Below are positions 17,826 through 26,044 of a stretch of 64,000 nucleotides of DNA, in pieces; positions within the stretch are counted from its first letter, which is position 1, and the number at the start of each line of letters is the position of its first letter. The stretch comes from Comamonas thiooxydans (GTDB taxonomy: Bacteria > Pseudomonadota > Gammaproteobacteria > Burkholderiales > Burkholderiaceae_C). The stretch covers positions 3,844,001-3,908,000 of the forward strand of contig NZ_AP026738.1 in assembly GCF_002157685.2 (NCBI RefSeq), written 5' to 3'. The notes under the pieces are model-generated. The model made no database searches, was not told where the DNA came from, and worked only from the letters and a program-made list of their open reading frames with translations. A program made the translations under genes and the position numbers.

Positions 17826-20800
17826 TCAGCTGTGGTCGATCTTGAGCTTGCCTTGATCGATCAGCTCCTTGATCAAGGCGTTCTGATCCGCCGTGCTGGT
17901 CAACGAGTGCCCAGCGGTGAGATCCACTCCCTTGAACGTGATCAGTTGATCGTAGTTGGAGCCTGAGGTACCCAAATTTCCATCGGTAGAGACCTTGAGT
18001 ACGGTATCTGCACCACTCTTGGAGAAGTTCAGGAACTTGGACAGATCCGTGCTGCTCTCCTCTCCTTGCAGCAGATCATGCAGGTCCAGCACATCATTGC
18101 CGTTGACGTCGGAGCCGCCCTTGCCGAAGTCGTTGATCACATCCTTGGCAGGAGCGTCAGGTGTTCCCTGATCGCCCTTGAGCCAGACAAAGATATCGTC
18201 GCCCGCTCCGCCGATCAGAATATCGTCGCCCTTGCCACCAATCAACGTGTCGTTGCCGGAGCCCCCATCCAATGTATCGTTGCCAACTCCACCGTAAAGG
18301 ATGTCATTGCCATCGTCGCCGAACAGAGTGTCGTTGCCGCCCTGGCCGTAAATGATGTCGTTGCCGTTGCCGCCATGCAATTCGTCACTACCGCCACGCG
18401 TATCGCCCTGCACGTCGAACATCCCATGGTTATCCGAGATGAACTTGTGCAGATCGGCGTCCGTAGGTTGTACGCCGTTCTTCAGGAACAGAAACTGCTT
18501 GAGTCCATCCAGGCCGGACCCGTCCAGGTAATCGGCGGGTTTGGCGGGATTGCCGTTGACACCCCACGGCAGCTGGTCCGTGTTGATCGCATCCCCGAAC
18601 AGGATGTCATGGCCGTCGCCGCCGAAGATCTTGTCGTTGCCGACAGGCGCAAGTTCGCTGGTCGTGCTGCCGCCGATCAGCGCAGTCGCTAGGTCCGACG
18701 GATTGAGTACGACCTGCGAGTTGTCGGTACGGCCGGTGGTGTACGTACGGATGTTGTCGATGTCCACGCGGAGTTGGCTGCTACCCGAGGTCTTGTCGTT
18801 CAGAACGAACTGATAGAGGTAGTCGCCCGGACCATAAATCCCGCTCGTCTTGGTATTGGCGTCGGTACCAGACTCAACTTCCTTCCATTCCGAACCGTTC
18901 CACTTCAACAGAACCCACTTGAATGTATCGCCCGTATTCTTGTTTGCGACAGTTGCATCGAATCCGAACGAGGCGCCAGCGGGATTGGTTACCGTAATCT
19001 TGTTGGCCGCATTCATGGTCACGGTAAATGCCTGACCGTCAGCGGAGGTATCCGTGACGCGCATTTTGTAGCTATTGCTGCCATTGTTGTTGTTGCTGCC
19101 AATTCTCGTCACGGAACCCGTGCCGTCCTGTTGCCACGTGTTCGGATTATTCGCGCCCGTGGGGGAGCTTCCTCCGGAGAAATCTACGTAGACTGATCCA
19201 CCAGTGGAGAAGCGGCCGCCGGTGTTGTCGTAGTTGTTCAGCGTCGAGGTGGAGACGCCCGAGCCGATGCCGATGCCATGTACTTCGCTGACGCCGGCCA
19301 GGGAGCTGAACTCAGTGTTGCGGTCATAGCCCCACAGCCCTTCGGAAGTGGGTTCACCGTCGGTCAGGAAGAATGTCAGGTTCTTGTACGCGTTACCGTT
19401 GCTATCCACCGTGGGCTGTCCGTCAAACCAGGACTTGGTTTCATGGAAAGCGGCGCCATACGGCGTGCCGCCGTCAGCCTTCAGACCCAGCAGGATGTTC
19501 ACCATCTGATCGACATTGTCGGGGGTCAGACCAGAGATGGCCTTTTGCATCTTGGCGCTGCTATCCGCGAACGTGATCAGCGACACGTTGATAGTGCCAT
19601 CGTGGTTTGCCAGCTGATTTTCCAGCAGCGATTTGAGTGCTTTTTTGGCAGTATCGAGGCGCTTTTCCTGGTTGGAACCACTGCCCCAGGTGTAGTCCAT
19701 CGAACCCGACAGGTCCAGTACCAGCGCGATGTTGTAGCTGGTGCCCGGCGTCACGTTCTTCAGCATGCCGCCCTGGTCTCCCAGCAGCACGTCGTCGCCC
19801 GAACCTCCCTTCACGGTTTCGTCGCCGTTGTTGCCCGTCGCGAACTGATCCACGTGCAGTGTGAATGTCTGCTGACTGGACGAGTCCTGGCCGCCGTTGG
19901 CGGTACCGCCAGTGTCCTTGACATGGAACTGGAAGGATGCGCCGGCGTTTTCGCCGACGTTCGAGGCATTCGGCGTATACACCAGCTTGCCACCCAGCAA
20001 ATCCGCCGCGCTGATCTCTTGACCTTGCGTCACAGCCTGGCCATTGAAGTACAGCGTGCCACCGGAAGGTAGGGAATCGATGATCACCGACTTCATCGAA
20101 TGGCCTTCCACTGGATCCGAGAACGCGAAGTCCTTCGTGCCGAACACGTAGTCCTTGCCTTCGGTCACATGGCCGAAACCGTCCTTGGATACGGGAGCAT
20201 CGTTGACCGGCAGGACATTGATGTTCAGCGTGGAGGAAACCTGGGCGGTGCCGTCCGATACGGTGTACGTGATTGTCGGGACTACCCCGTTCCAGTTGGC
20301 GTTCGGCGTGAAGATATAGCTGCCGTCGGCTTTGATGAAGATCGCACCGACGCCAATGACGTTGGCCGTGGAGCCTGCCGTGTACTTCGTGCCGTTGATC
20401 GTGAATTCAGCGACGGTCAGCGTGTCGCCGTCCTTATCGGTGGCGCCGACAAGCACGTTGCCGGACACCGAGTGGTCTTCCAGACCCTGGTTGGTTTGGG
20501 CCTGGAGCAGCGGTACATCGTTGGTGCCGTTGATGGTGATGGTGATGGTGCTGGTGGCGGTGCCATCGGCGGAGGCAACCGTGTAGGTTTCAACGATCGA
20601 CTGACCAGCCTTCAGGAACTGCACCGCGGCGTTATCGACCTTGTAGGTGTAGGTGCCGTCGGGGTTGATGTCGATGGTGCCCAATTGGCCGCCAGTATGC
20701 GTGGAGCCGGTGAACTTGAGGCTGCCCGCGTTGAAGGTCGACTCGCCGGTGTCGGTGTCGTTGATGGTGACGGCGCCGTTCACGCTGAGCTTGCCGCCGG

Positions 20801-23702
20801 AGACACCCACGTCTTCGGTGACCGACTTGGCATCGTTTGTCACCGTCGGCACGTCGTTGGTGCCGTTGATGGTGATGGTGATGGTGCTGGTGGCGGTACC
20901 GTCGGCGGAGGCGACCGTGTAGGTCTCGACGATGGACTGGCCGGCCTTCAGGAACTGCACCGCGGCATTGTCGACCTTGTAGGTGTAGGTTCCGTCGGGG
21001 TTGATCGTGATGCCGCCCAGCTGGCCGCCGACATGCGTGCTGCCGGTGAACTTGAGGCTGCCGGTATTGAAGGTGGACTCGCCGGTGTCAGCATCGCTGA
21101 TGGTGACGGCGCCGTTCACGCTGAGCTTGCCGTCGGATACACCCGCGTCTTCGGTGACCGACTTCGCATCATTGGTCACTACGGGGATGTCGTTAGTGCC
21201 CTTGATCGTAATGGTCAGCACTGCCACGCTGGAGTCGCCATCAGCATCGGTAACGGTATACCGGATGGTTTCGGTCAGGAGCTGGCCCGCCTTCAAGGCT
21301 TGGACAGCGGACAGGCTGTTGTTGAGCTGGTACGACCAGGTGCCGTCGCCGTTGTCCACCAGCGTGCCGTACTTGGCGTCGCCGGTGGTGATGACAACCG
21401 TGCTGGCATCGGCGCCGAGCGTGTCGTTGGTCAGCACGTTGCCGGTGATCGCAGCGGTGGCGTCTTCGGTGACGGTGCCGCCGTCATCGTCCTTGGCCAC
21501 GGGGGCGGTGTCGATGATCTGGATGACCAGGTCGTTGCTGGTGGACTTGCCGGCCACGTCGGTGACGGTGACGGTGAAGTGGTCCTGGACGCTGTCGTCG
21601 CCTGCCGTGTGGTCGTCGGCGCCGCCGGTTTCCTGGTAGGTGTAGGTGATCTTGCCGCTGGCAGCGTCGTAGCCGCTGACGGTCAGGATGCCCTTGTCGG
21701 TGGTGATGACGACCGGGGTGGCGGCGGTGGCGCCGGTGACGTCCTGGCCGCCGACGGTGACGCCGGCGATGCCGGCTTCGGCGGTGACGGTCACGGAGCC
21801 GGTGACGGTGTCGCCCGTGCCTTCGACCACGCTGTTGTGGGCGCCGGTGACCGTGCCGTCACTGTCCTCGGGGGTGATGACCGGGGGCGCATCCGTCTGG
21901 CCCGTGATGGTGATGGTCAGCGTGGCGGTGCTGGTACCGCCTTCACTGTCCGTGACGGTATAGGTGATCGAGCTGGTTGCCGTCTGGCCGGTAGCCAGGT
22001 ACTGGAAAGCATTGCCGGGGTTGAACGAGTACGAACCGTCGGCATTCAGGATGAACGTACCGCCGTTGGAGCCAGCCGTCGGCGTGCCCACGCTGGCAGT
22101 GGCACCATTGACTTGCGAGACAGTCAGGATGTCGCCATCCGGGTCAACGTCATTGACCAGGACGCCGTTCTGAGCGTCGACGTTGAGCGTGGTGTCCTCG
22201 TCCGTGGTACCAGTATCGTCGGCAGCAGAGGGGGCCGGGTTGGTAACGTCCCAGTTGAAATTCTGGGAGGTCGTAGCACCGGACGGGTCGGTCGCAGTCA
22301 CGGTGACCGTGTAGACACCGTTGTTGCCGCCCTGCGAAGCGGAATGATCGATGCTGCCAGTGATTAGGCCGGTGTTCGGATCGATGCTCAGGCCGGGCGG
22401 CAAGCCGGTCGCAGTGTAGGTGAGCTTATCGCTGGTGTCAGGGTCCGAGAAATGGCTGGATACGTCATAGCTCACACCGGTTTGAGCATCGATGCCCGAA
22501 GTGTCGGAAATGGAAGTGGAAACCGGACCGTCGTTGGTACCAGTGATGGTGACGGTGATGGTCTGAGTCGCTGTGCCGCCGTGGCCGTCGTCGACGGTCA
22601 CGGTGATGGTGTCGGTGACCTTCTGACCTTCGGCCAGGGCCTGCACCTTGGGATCGTCGTTGTTCAGCACGTAGGTCCACTCGCCGTTCTGGTCGACCGA
22701 GAAGCTGCCGTACTGACCCTTACCTTCGTTGCTGACGCTCCAGCTGTGGGTATCGGTGATGTCGACATCGGCCACGTCGAGCTTGCCGGTGACCACCGAC
22801 ACGCCGTCTTCGGCCAAAGCCCCATCGGCCTTGCCGGTGAGGACGGGATCGTCATTGGTGCCAACGATGGTGACAGTCAATGTCGCAGAAGAACTGGCGC
22901 CGTCTTTATCGACCAGGGTATACGTAAAAGTTTCGACCAGGGTCTCACCCACACCCAATGCCTGCACAGCATTCAAGCTGCTATCAAGCTGATAGCTGTA
23001 GCTGCCATCGGAATTGAGGGTAATCTTGCCGTACTGCCCTTGATCTGCACCGACCAGAACAACTCGATGTTCTGTCAGAGTCCCTTCACCCAACCTGTCG
23101 TTGGCGAGCACATTGCCTTGCAAGGCAGATACGGCATCTTCGAAGATCGCACCCGAATCAGCACTTGCCTGGGGAATGCTTGTGACAGGCTGAGGCGGCG
23201 TAACTTGATCCGTGTTGTCCGCCAAAGCGCTCACCCCACTAAAAAGTGGAAGGACGGTAGTCGCTGGTACAGAACGTCCATACTCCAGCGCCAGCGGCGA
23301 CACTGCCTCAATGATGCTGGAAAGGCGCACAAAAGTACTGCCACCCTCGCTGCCGCCCGACAATGTGGCCGCCGTGGGATCCAGCTCATCGAACGGATCC
23401 TGGCCAGCGTTGATGGCCGCAATGATCTGGTCAATCTGTGCATTCGCGGGGCTCGCCACAGCAGCCTCTTCCACGGTGGGCGGCTGAATCAGGTCCGCAG
23501 TGAGATGCACATCCTGATTCTCGCCCACCATCAGCGGTGGCTGGCCACCCACCTGCAACTGCACGGTGCTGCCGGAAGCCGTCACTATCTCGGCGTCAGC
23601 GGGGATGCGCATGCCTTCACGGAGTTCCGTCAGATTGCCATCAGGACCACGCATCCAAGCTTGGCCAGTGAGTTTGGTAACGAGAACGGTTTGAGCTGCC
23701 AT
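17826..23702 (-). CDS. LapA-like giant surface adhesin (retention module, VCBS-type repeats, vWA, RTX)
   Basis: A 1958-residue type I-secreted adhesin. Residues 1-130 form a retention module with a di-alanine site PTAAT (A111-A112). This is almost exactly where LapG cuts Pseudomonas LapA. Many VCBS/cadherin-like repeats follow (recurrent GTNDxP and LADVDITDTHSW-type segments). Two nearly identical 112-residue copies are encoded at 20518-21189. A von Willebrand A domain starts near residue 1328, with the MIDAS motif DLSGS. RTX nonapeptides (GGxGxD type, for example GGNGNDIIYGQGGND) lie near 1770-1845, followed by a C-terminal secretion region. It has its own promoter region after the terminator at 23857. 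It is the smallest class of such adhesins but has all the parts. It probably mediates biofilm attachment. Confidence 0.93.
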   Translation of the reverse strand: MAAQTVLVTKLTGQAWMRGPDGNLTELREGMRIPADAEIVTASGSTVQLQVGGQPPLMVGENQDVHLTADLIQPPTVEEAAVASPANAQIDQIIAAINAGQDPFDELDPTAATLSGGSEGGSTFVRLSSIIEAVSPLALEYGRSVPATTVLPLFSGVSALADNTDQVTPPQPVTSIPQASADSGAIFEDAVSALQGNVLANDRLGEGTLTEHRVVLVGADQGQYGKITLNSDGSYSYQLDSSLNAVQALGVGETLVETFTYTLVDKDGASSSATLTVTIVGTNDDPVLTGKADGALAEDGVSVVTGKLDVADVDITDTHSWSVSNEGKGQYGSFSVDQNGEWTYVLNNDDPKVQALAEGQKVTDTITVTVDDGHGGTATQTITVTITGTNDGPVSTSISDTSGIDAQTGVSYDVSSHFSDPDTSDKLTYTATGLPPGLSIDPNTGLITGSIDHSASQGGNNGVYTVTVTATDPSGATTSQNFNWDVTNPAPSAADDTGTTDEDTTLNVDAQNGVLVNDVDPDGDILTVSQVNGATASVGTPTAGSNGGTFILNADGSYSFNPGNAFQYLATGQTATSSITYTVTDSEGGTSTATLTITITGQTDAPPVITPEDSDGTVTGAHNSVVEGTGDTVTGSVTVTAEAGIAGVTVGGQDVTGATAATPVVITTDKGILTVSGYDAASGKITYTYQETGGADDHTAGDDSVQDHFTVTVTDVAGKSTSNDLVIQIIDTAPVAKDDDGGTVTEDATAAITGNVLTNDTLGADASTVVITTGDAKYGTLVDNGDGTWSYQLNNSLSAVQALKAGQLLTETIRYTVTDADGDSSVAVLTITIKGTNDIPVVTNDAKSVTEDAGVSDGKLSVNGAVTISDADTGESTFNTGSLKFTGSTHVGGQLGGITINPDGTYTYKVDNAAVQFLKAGQSIVETYTVASADGTATSTITITINGTNDVPTVTNDAKSVTEDVGVSGGKLSVNGAVTINDTDTGESTFNAGSLKFTGSTHTGGQLGTIDINPDGTYTYKVDNAAVQFLKAGQSIVETYTVASADGTATSTITITINGTNDVPLLQAQTNQGLEDHSVSGNVLVGATDKDGDTLTVAEFTINGTKYTAGSTANVIGVGAIFIKADGSYIFTPNANWNGVVPTITYTVSDGTAQVSSTLNINVLPVNDAPVSKDGFGHVTEGKDYVFGTKDFAFSDPVEGHSMKSVIIDSLPSGGTLYFNGQAVTQGQEISAADLLGGKLVYTPNASNVGENAGASFQFHVKDTGGTANGGQDSSSQQTFTLHVDQFATGNNGDETVKGGSGDDVLLGDQGGMLKNVTPGTSYNIALVLDLSGSMDYTWGSGSNQEKRLDTAKKALKSLLENQLANHDGTINVSLITFADSSAKMQKAISGLTPDNVDQMVNILLGLKADGGTPYGAAFHETKSWFDGQPTVDSNGNAYKNLTFFLTDGEPTSEGLWGYDRNTEFSSLAGVSEVHGIGIGSGVSTSTLNNYDNTGGRFSTGGSVYVDFSGGSSPTGANNPNTWQQDGTGSVTRIGSNNNNGSNSYKMRVTDTSADGQAFTVTMNAANKITVTNPAGASFGFDATVANKNTGDTFKWVLLKWNGSEWKEVESGTDANTKTSGIYGPGDYLYQFVLNDKTSGSSQLRVDIDNIRTYTTGRTDNSQVVLNPSDLATALIGGSTTSELAPVGNDKIFGGDGHDILFGDAINTDQLPWGVNGNPAKPADYLDGSGLDGLKQFLFLKNGVQPTDADLHKFISDNHGMFDVQGDTRGGSDELHGGNGNDIIYGQGGNDTLFGDDGNDILYGGVGNDTLDGGSGNDTLIGGKGDDILIGGAGDDIFVWLKGDQGTPDAPAKDVINDFGKGGSDVNGNDVLDLHDLLQGEESSTDLSKFLNFSKSGADTVLKVSTDGNLGTSGSNYDQLITFKGVDLTAGHSLTSTADQNALIKELIDQGKLKIDHS
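20518..21189 (-). repeat. Two tandem 336-bp repeats inside the adhesin gene
   Basis: The segment starting TCGTTGGTGCCGTTGATGG at 20518 recurs at 20854 with very few differences. This gives a period of 336 bases, or 112 residues. The translated copies differ at only a few positions (for example HVGGQLGG against HTGGQLGT). Such identity suggests recent duplication or homogenisation, and the copy number could vary between strains. Confidence 0.92.
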
Positions 23703-23856
23703 GAGGGTCTGCCTATCCAGTCAGATTAAAAAGTGAAGGTGCACAAAGGCACCTCTCCAATATTTCAGCTGAATGTTAGAAGCCAAGGCCCCACAGCACT
23801 ATTGGCGCCAAAGCCAATCGGGATCTGTTTTATTCGATCTCTGCTGCTGTAAATCA

Positions 23857-23896
23857 AAAAAGCCTGAAGCCTGCAATATGCAGGCTTCAGGCTTTT
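23857..23896. terminator. Strong bidirectional terminator between luxR-type gene and adhesin gene
   Basis: AAAAGCCTGAAGCCTGCA pairs perfectly with TGCAGGCTTCAGGCTTTT around ATA. On the minus strand it ends the lapE-lapB-lapC-regulator operon. The adhesin gene starting at 23702 therefore needs its own promoter in the roughly 155 bases that follow. Confidence 0.9.
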
Positions 23897-23959
23897 CAGC
23901 AACAGGCACTCGAGAGGAAAGAGGTGACTATGTATTCATCAGCAGCCCAAAAATCAGGT

Positions 23960-24598
23960 TCAAGCCAGCTGCTTGCGCCCGATACCGTGAACCCTCAGGG
24001 TCAGCGCCAATCGATCCTGTACCTGCAGCTTTTCAAAAACCGCAGACAGATGGGCGCGCACGGTACGCTCGCTGATAGACATGCGCTCGGCGATCTCGGC
24101 ATTGCTGTCGCCCAGCGATGCATAGCGGGCCACCTCCTGCTCGCGTGCCGACAACGGCTCGGCCCAGTCTGACTCCTGCTCAGGCAGGCGGGCGTCCACA
24201 TCGCGCAGCAAACGCTGCAGCAAAGAGCGTCCGAGCCAGATATTGCCGCCAGCCATGCTTTGCAGCATCCGCGACAGCACCTCCGGGCTCGATTGCGCAT
24301 GGGCGTAGCCCGATGCTCCGCGGGACAGCAGGTTTCGCCCCTCCTCATCGCGAGGACGGTTGCTGAGAACCAGAACCTGAAGATCCTTCAGCAGCTCAAT
24401 CCAGCGGGCCGCAGTCGACTCGGGCAAGGATGGCAGGGCTGCATCCAGCACCACCACGGTACGACCTTGCTGCTTCCAACGTTGCAAATCGGCCAGGCTC
24501 TGGCCGCGCGCAGGCATCCACTGAGGGCCTGCGATCTGCTGCCATTCCTGCCACAGCGTGGCATCCTGAGTCAGCATCAATACAGGCAAGGCATTCAT
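23960..24598 (-). CDS. LuxR-type regulator with an atypical receiver domain
   Basis: A 212-residue regulator with a C-terminal NarL/LuxR helix-turn-helix (LSAREQEVARYASLGDSNAE, then IAERMSISERTVRAHLSAVF). Its N-terminal domain resembles a response-regulator receiver. The aspartate at the phosphorylation position is present (VVVLDAALP), but the acidic pair near the N-terminus (LTQDA) and the usual lysine region (GASGYAHAQ) are not canonical. Phosphorylation is therefore doubtful. I chose the ATG at 24598 because AAAGGAACTCT precedes it. An upstream ATG at 24628 lacks a ribosome site. It is the last gene of the type I secretion operon and sits immediately before the adhesin gene, which is its likely target. 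Confidence 0.88.
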   Translation of the reverse strand: MNALPVLMLTQDATLWQEWQQIAGPQWMPARGQSLADLQRWKQQGRTVVVLDAALPSLPESTAARWIELLKDLQVLVLSNRPRDEEGRNLLSRGASGYAHAQSSPEVLSRMLQSMAGGNIWLGRSLLQRLLRDVDARLPEQESDWAEPLSAREQEVARYASLGDSNAEIAERMSISERTVRAHLSAVFEKLQVQDRLALTLRVHGIGRKQLA

Positions 24599-24631
24599 AG
24601 AGTTCCTTTGTAATTGTTGGCGATCCATGAA

Positions 24632-26044
24632 CTAACGTTCGATCAATGCGTTGGACTTGGCACGCAGAATCGGCTTGAGCAGATACTGCATCAGGGTGCG
24701 CTTGCCCGTGAGGATATGCACCTCGGCCTGCATACCGGGAATGATGGGGCGCGAGTCATCGCCCACGTGAGCCTTCTCCGTGCGCACCTTCACGATATAA
24801 AAGGAGTTCCCCTTTTCGTCGGTAATGGTGTTGGCACCGATCTGCTCCAGTTTCCCCTGCAGACCTCCATAGATGGCAAAGTCATAGGCAGTGAACTTCA
24901 CTTCGGCCTGCTGACCAAAATGCAGGAAGCCGATATCGCGTGGATTGATTTGCACTTCCATCAACAAGGTGTCATCCAGCGGCACGATGTCTAGGATGTC
25001 CTTGCCCGGCTGCACGACACCGCCGACGGTATTCGCCATCAAGGTGTTGACCGTGCCGCGCACGGGCGCGCGCACCTCGGCCAGCTTGACGCGATCCTCC
25101 AGCGCCACCTTGCCCTGCTCCAGGGTGCCCAGTTTGGCCTGGGTTTCCGAGAGCTCGGAGCGAGACTGATTGCGCATATTCAGTTCCGACTCCTGAATCT
25201 TGCGCTCCGCTTCCTGAATCGCGGCCTGAATGCGCCCGATTTGCGCACCGGCCGCCTTGGCCTCGCCACAGAAGCGAGCCACATCACGCTGCAGGCGCAG
25301 CAAATCCACTTCGGACACTGCCCCGCTCTTGAGCAAGGGGCGAGTCACCGAAAGCTCTTCGGACGTCAAGCTGCAACTGGACGAGGCCTGGTCGCGATTG
25401 GCCTGGGTTTCGCGCAGCTCTTGCTGACGTTGGCGCAGCTGGTCACGCGCAATATTGACGTTGGTGTTGAGCTCCTGGGAGCGGCTTTCCCACATGCGCC
25501 GCTCCATCTCCACCAACTGAGGCGCCAGAGCCTGCACATCTTCCGGAGCCTTGAAAGGCTCGCCCGATGCCAGGGCCTGAAGACGCGCGGCCTTGGCCTT
25601 CAAGGCCAGAAGTTCGGCCTTGTTCTCACCCAGGGATGAGCTGTAGCGCGTTGGATCGATGCGCAAGATGACCTGCCCCTGCTCCACATGCTCGCCGGGA
25701 TGCACCAGAATTTCCTTGACGATGCCACCATCCAGGCTTTGCACCACCTGAACCTGACGAGAAGGAACCACCTTGCCCTGGCCTCGCACCACTTCATCAA
25801 TGCGACCCAGGCAAGCCCAGAGCAGCAGAACCACCACGGTGACCAGAGATACCCATATCAACAGACGCGAACCACGCGCCTGCTGCTGCCCGGCAGCCCA
25901 CTGCGCATCGGCCTTGAGGTCATCTGGCCGATGCGTTCCGACAACCTCGCTGCCGTCAAGCAGCCATCGCTCCACTCGCGTCCAACGCTCCTTGAGCGCA
26001 CCCTTGAAGTGCGACGGCTTTTTTTCTGGTTTGGACTCGCTCAT
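24632..26044 (-). CDS. lapC: Type I secretion membrane fusion protein (LapC/HlyD family)
   Basis: A 470-residue periplasmic adaptor that links the ABC transporter to the outer-membrane pore. A single membrane helix is at about residues 60-82 (LLIWVSLVTVVVLLLWACLG). The biotinyl-lipoyl half-motif GRIDEVVRGQGKVVPSRQVQ is followed by a long coiled coil (about 140-310) and the HlyD C-terminal beta domain (VRAPVRGTVNTLMANTVGGV). Its ATG overlaps the lapB stop codon (ATGA), so translation is coupled. The name follows Pseudomonas, by context with lapD, lapG and the adhesin. Confidence 0.93.
   Translation of the reverse strand: MSESKPEKKPSHFKGALKERWTRVERWLLDGSEVVGTHRPDDLKADAQWAAGQQQARGSRLLIWVSLVTVVVLLLWACLGRIDEVVRGQGKVVPSRQVQVVQSLDGGIVKEILVHPGEHVEQGQVILRIDPTRYSSSLGENKAELLALKAKAARLQALASGEPFKAPEDVQALAPQLVEMERRMWESRSQELNTNVNIARDQLRQRQQELRETQANRDQASSSCSLTSEELSVTRPLLKSGAVSEVDLLRLQRDVARFCGEAKAAGAQIGRIQAAIQEAERKIQESELNMRNQSRSELSETQAKLGTLEQGKVALEDRVKLAEVRAPVRGTVNTLMANTVGGVVQPGKDILDIVPLDDTLLMEVQINPRDIGFLHFGQQAEVKFTAYDFAIYGGLQGKLEQIGANTITDEKGNSFYIVKVRTEKAHVGDDSRPIIPGMQAEVHILTGKRTLMQYLLKPILRAKSNALIER

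Noticed and set aside
18170..18400. Regular repeats near the adhesin C-terminus considered as a CRISPR array
   Set aside because: Repeats are nine-residue RTX codons in frame with the protein, with no conserved repeat-spacer pattern and no cas genes.
20100..22367. 755-codon plus-strand open frame rich in Gly, Val and Asp inside the adhesin gene
   Set aside because: It is the reverse reading of the VCBS repeats; the minus-strand adhesin is certain.
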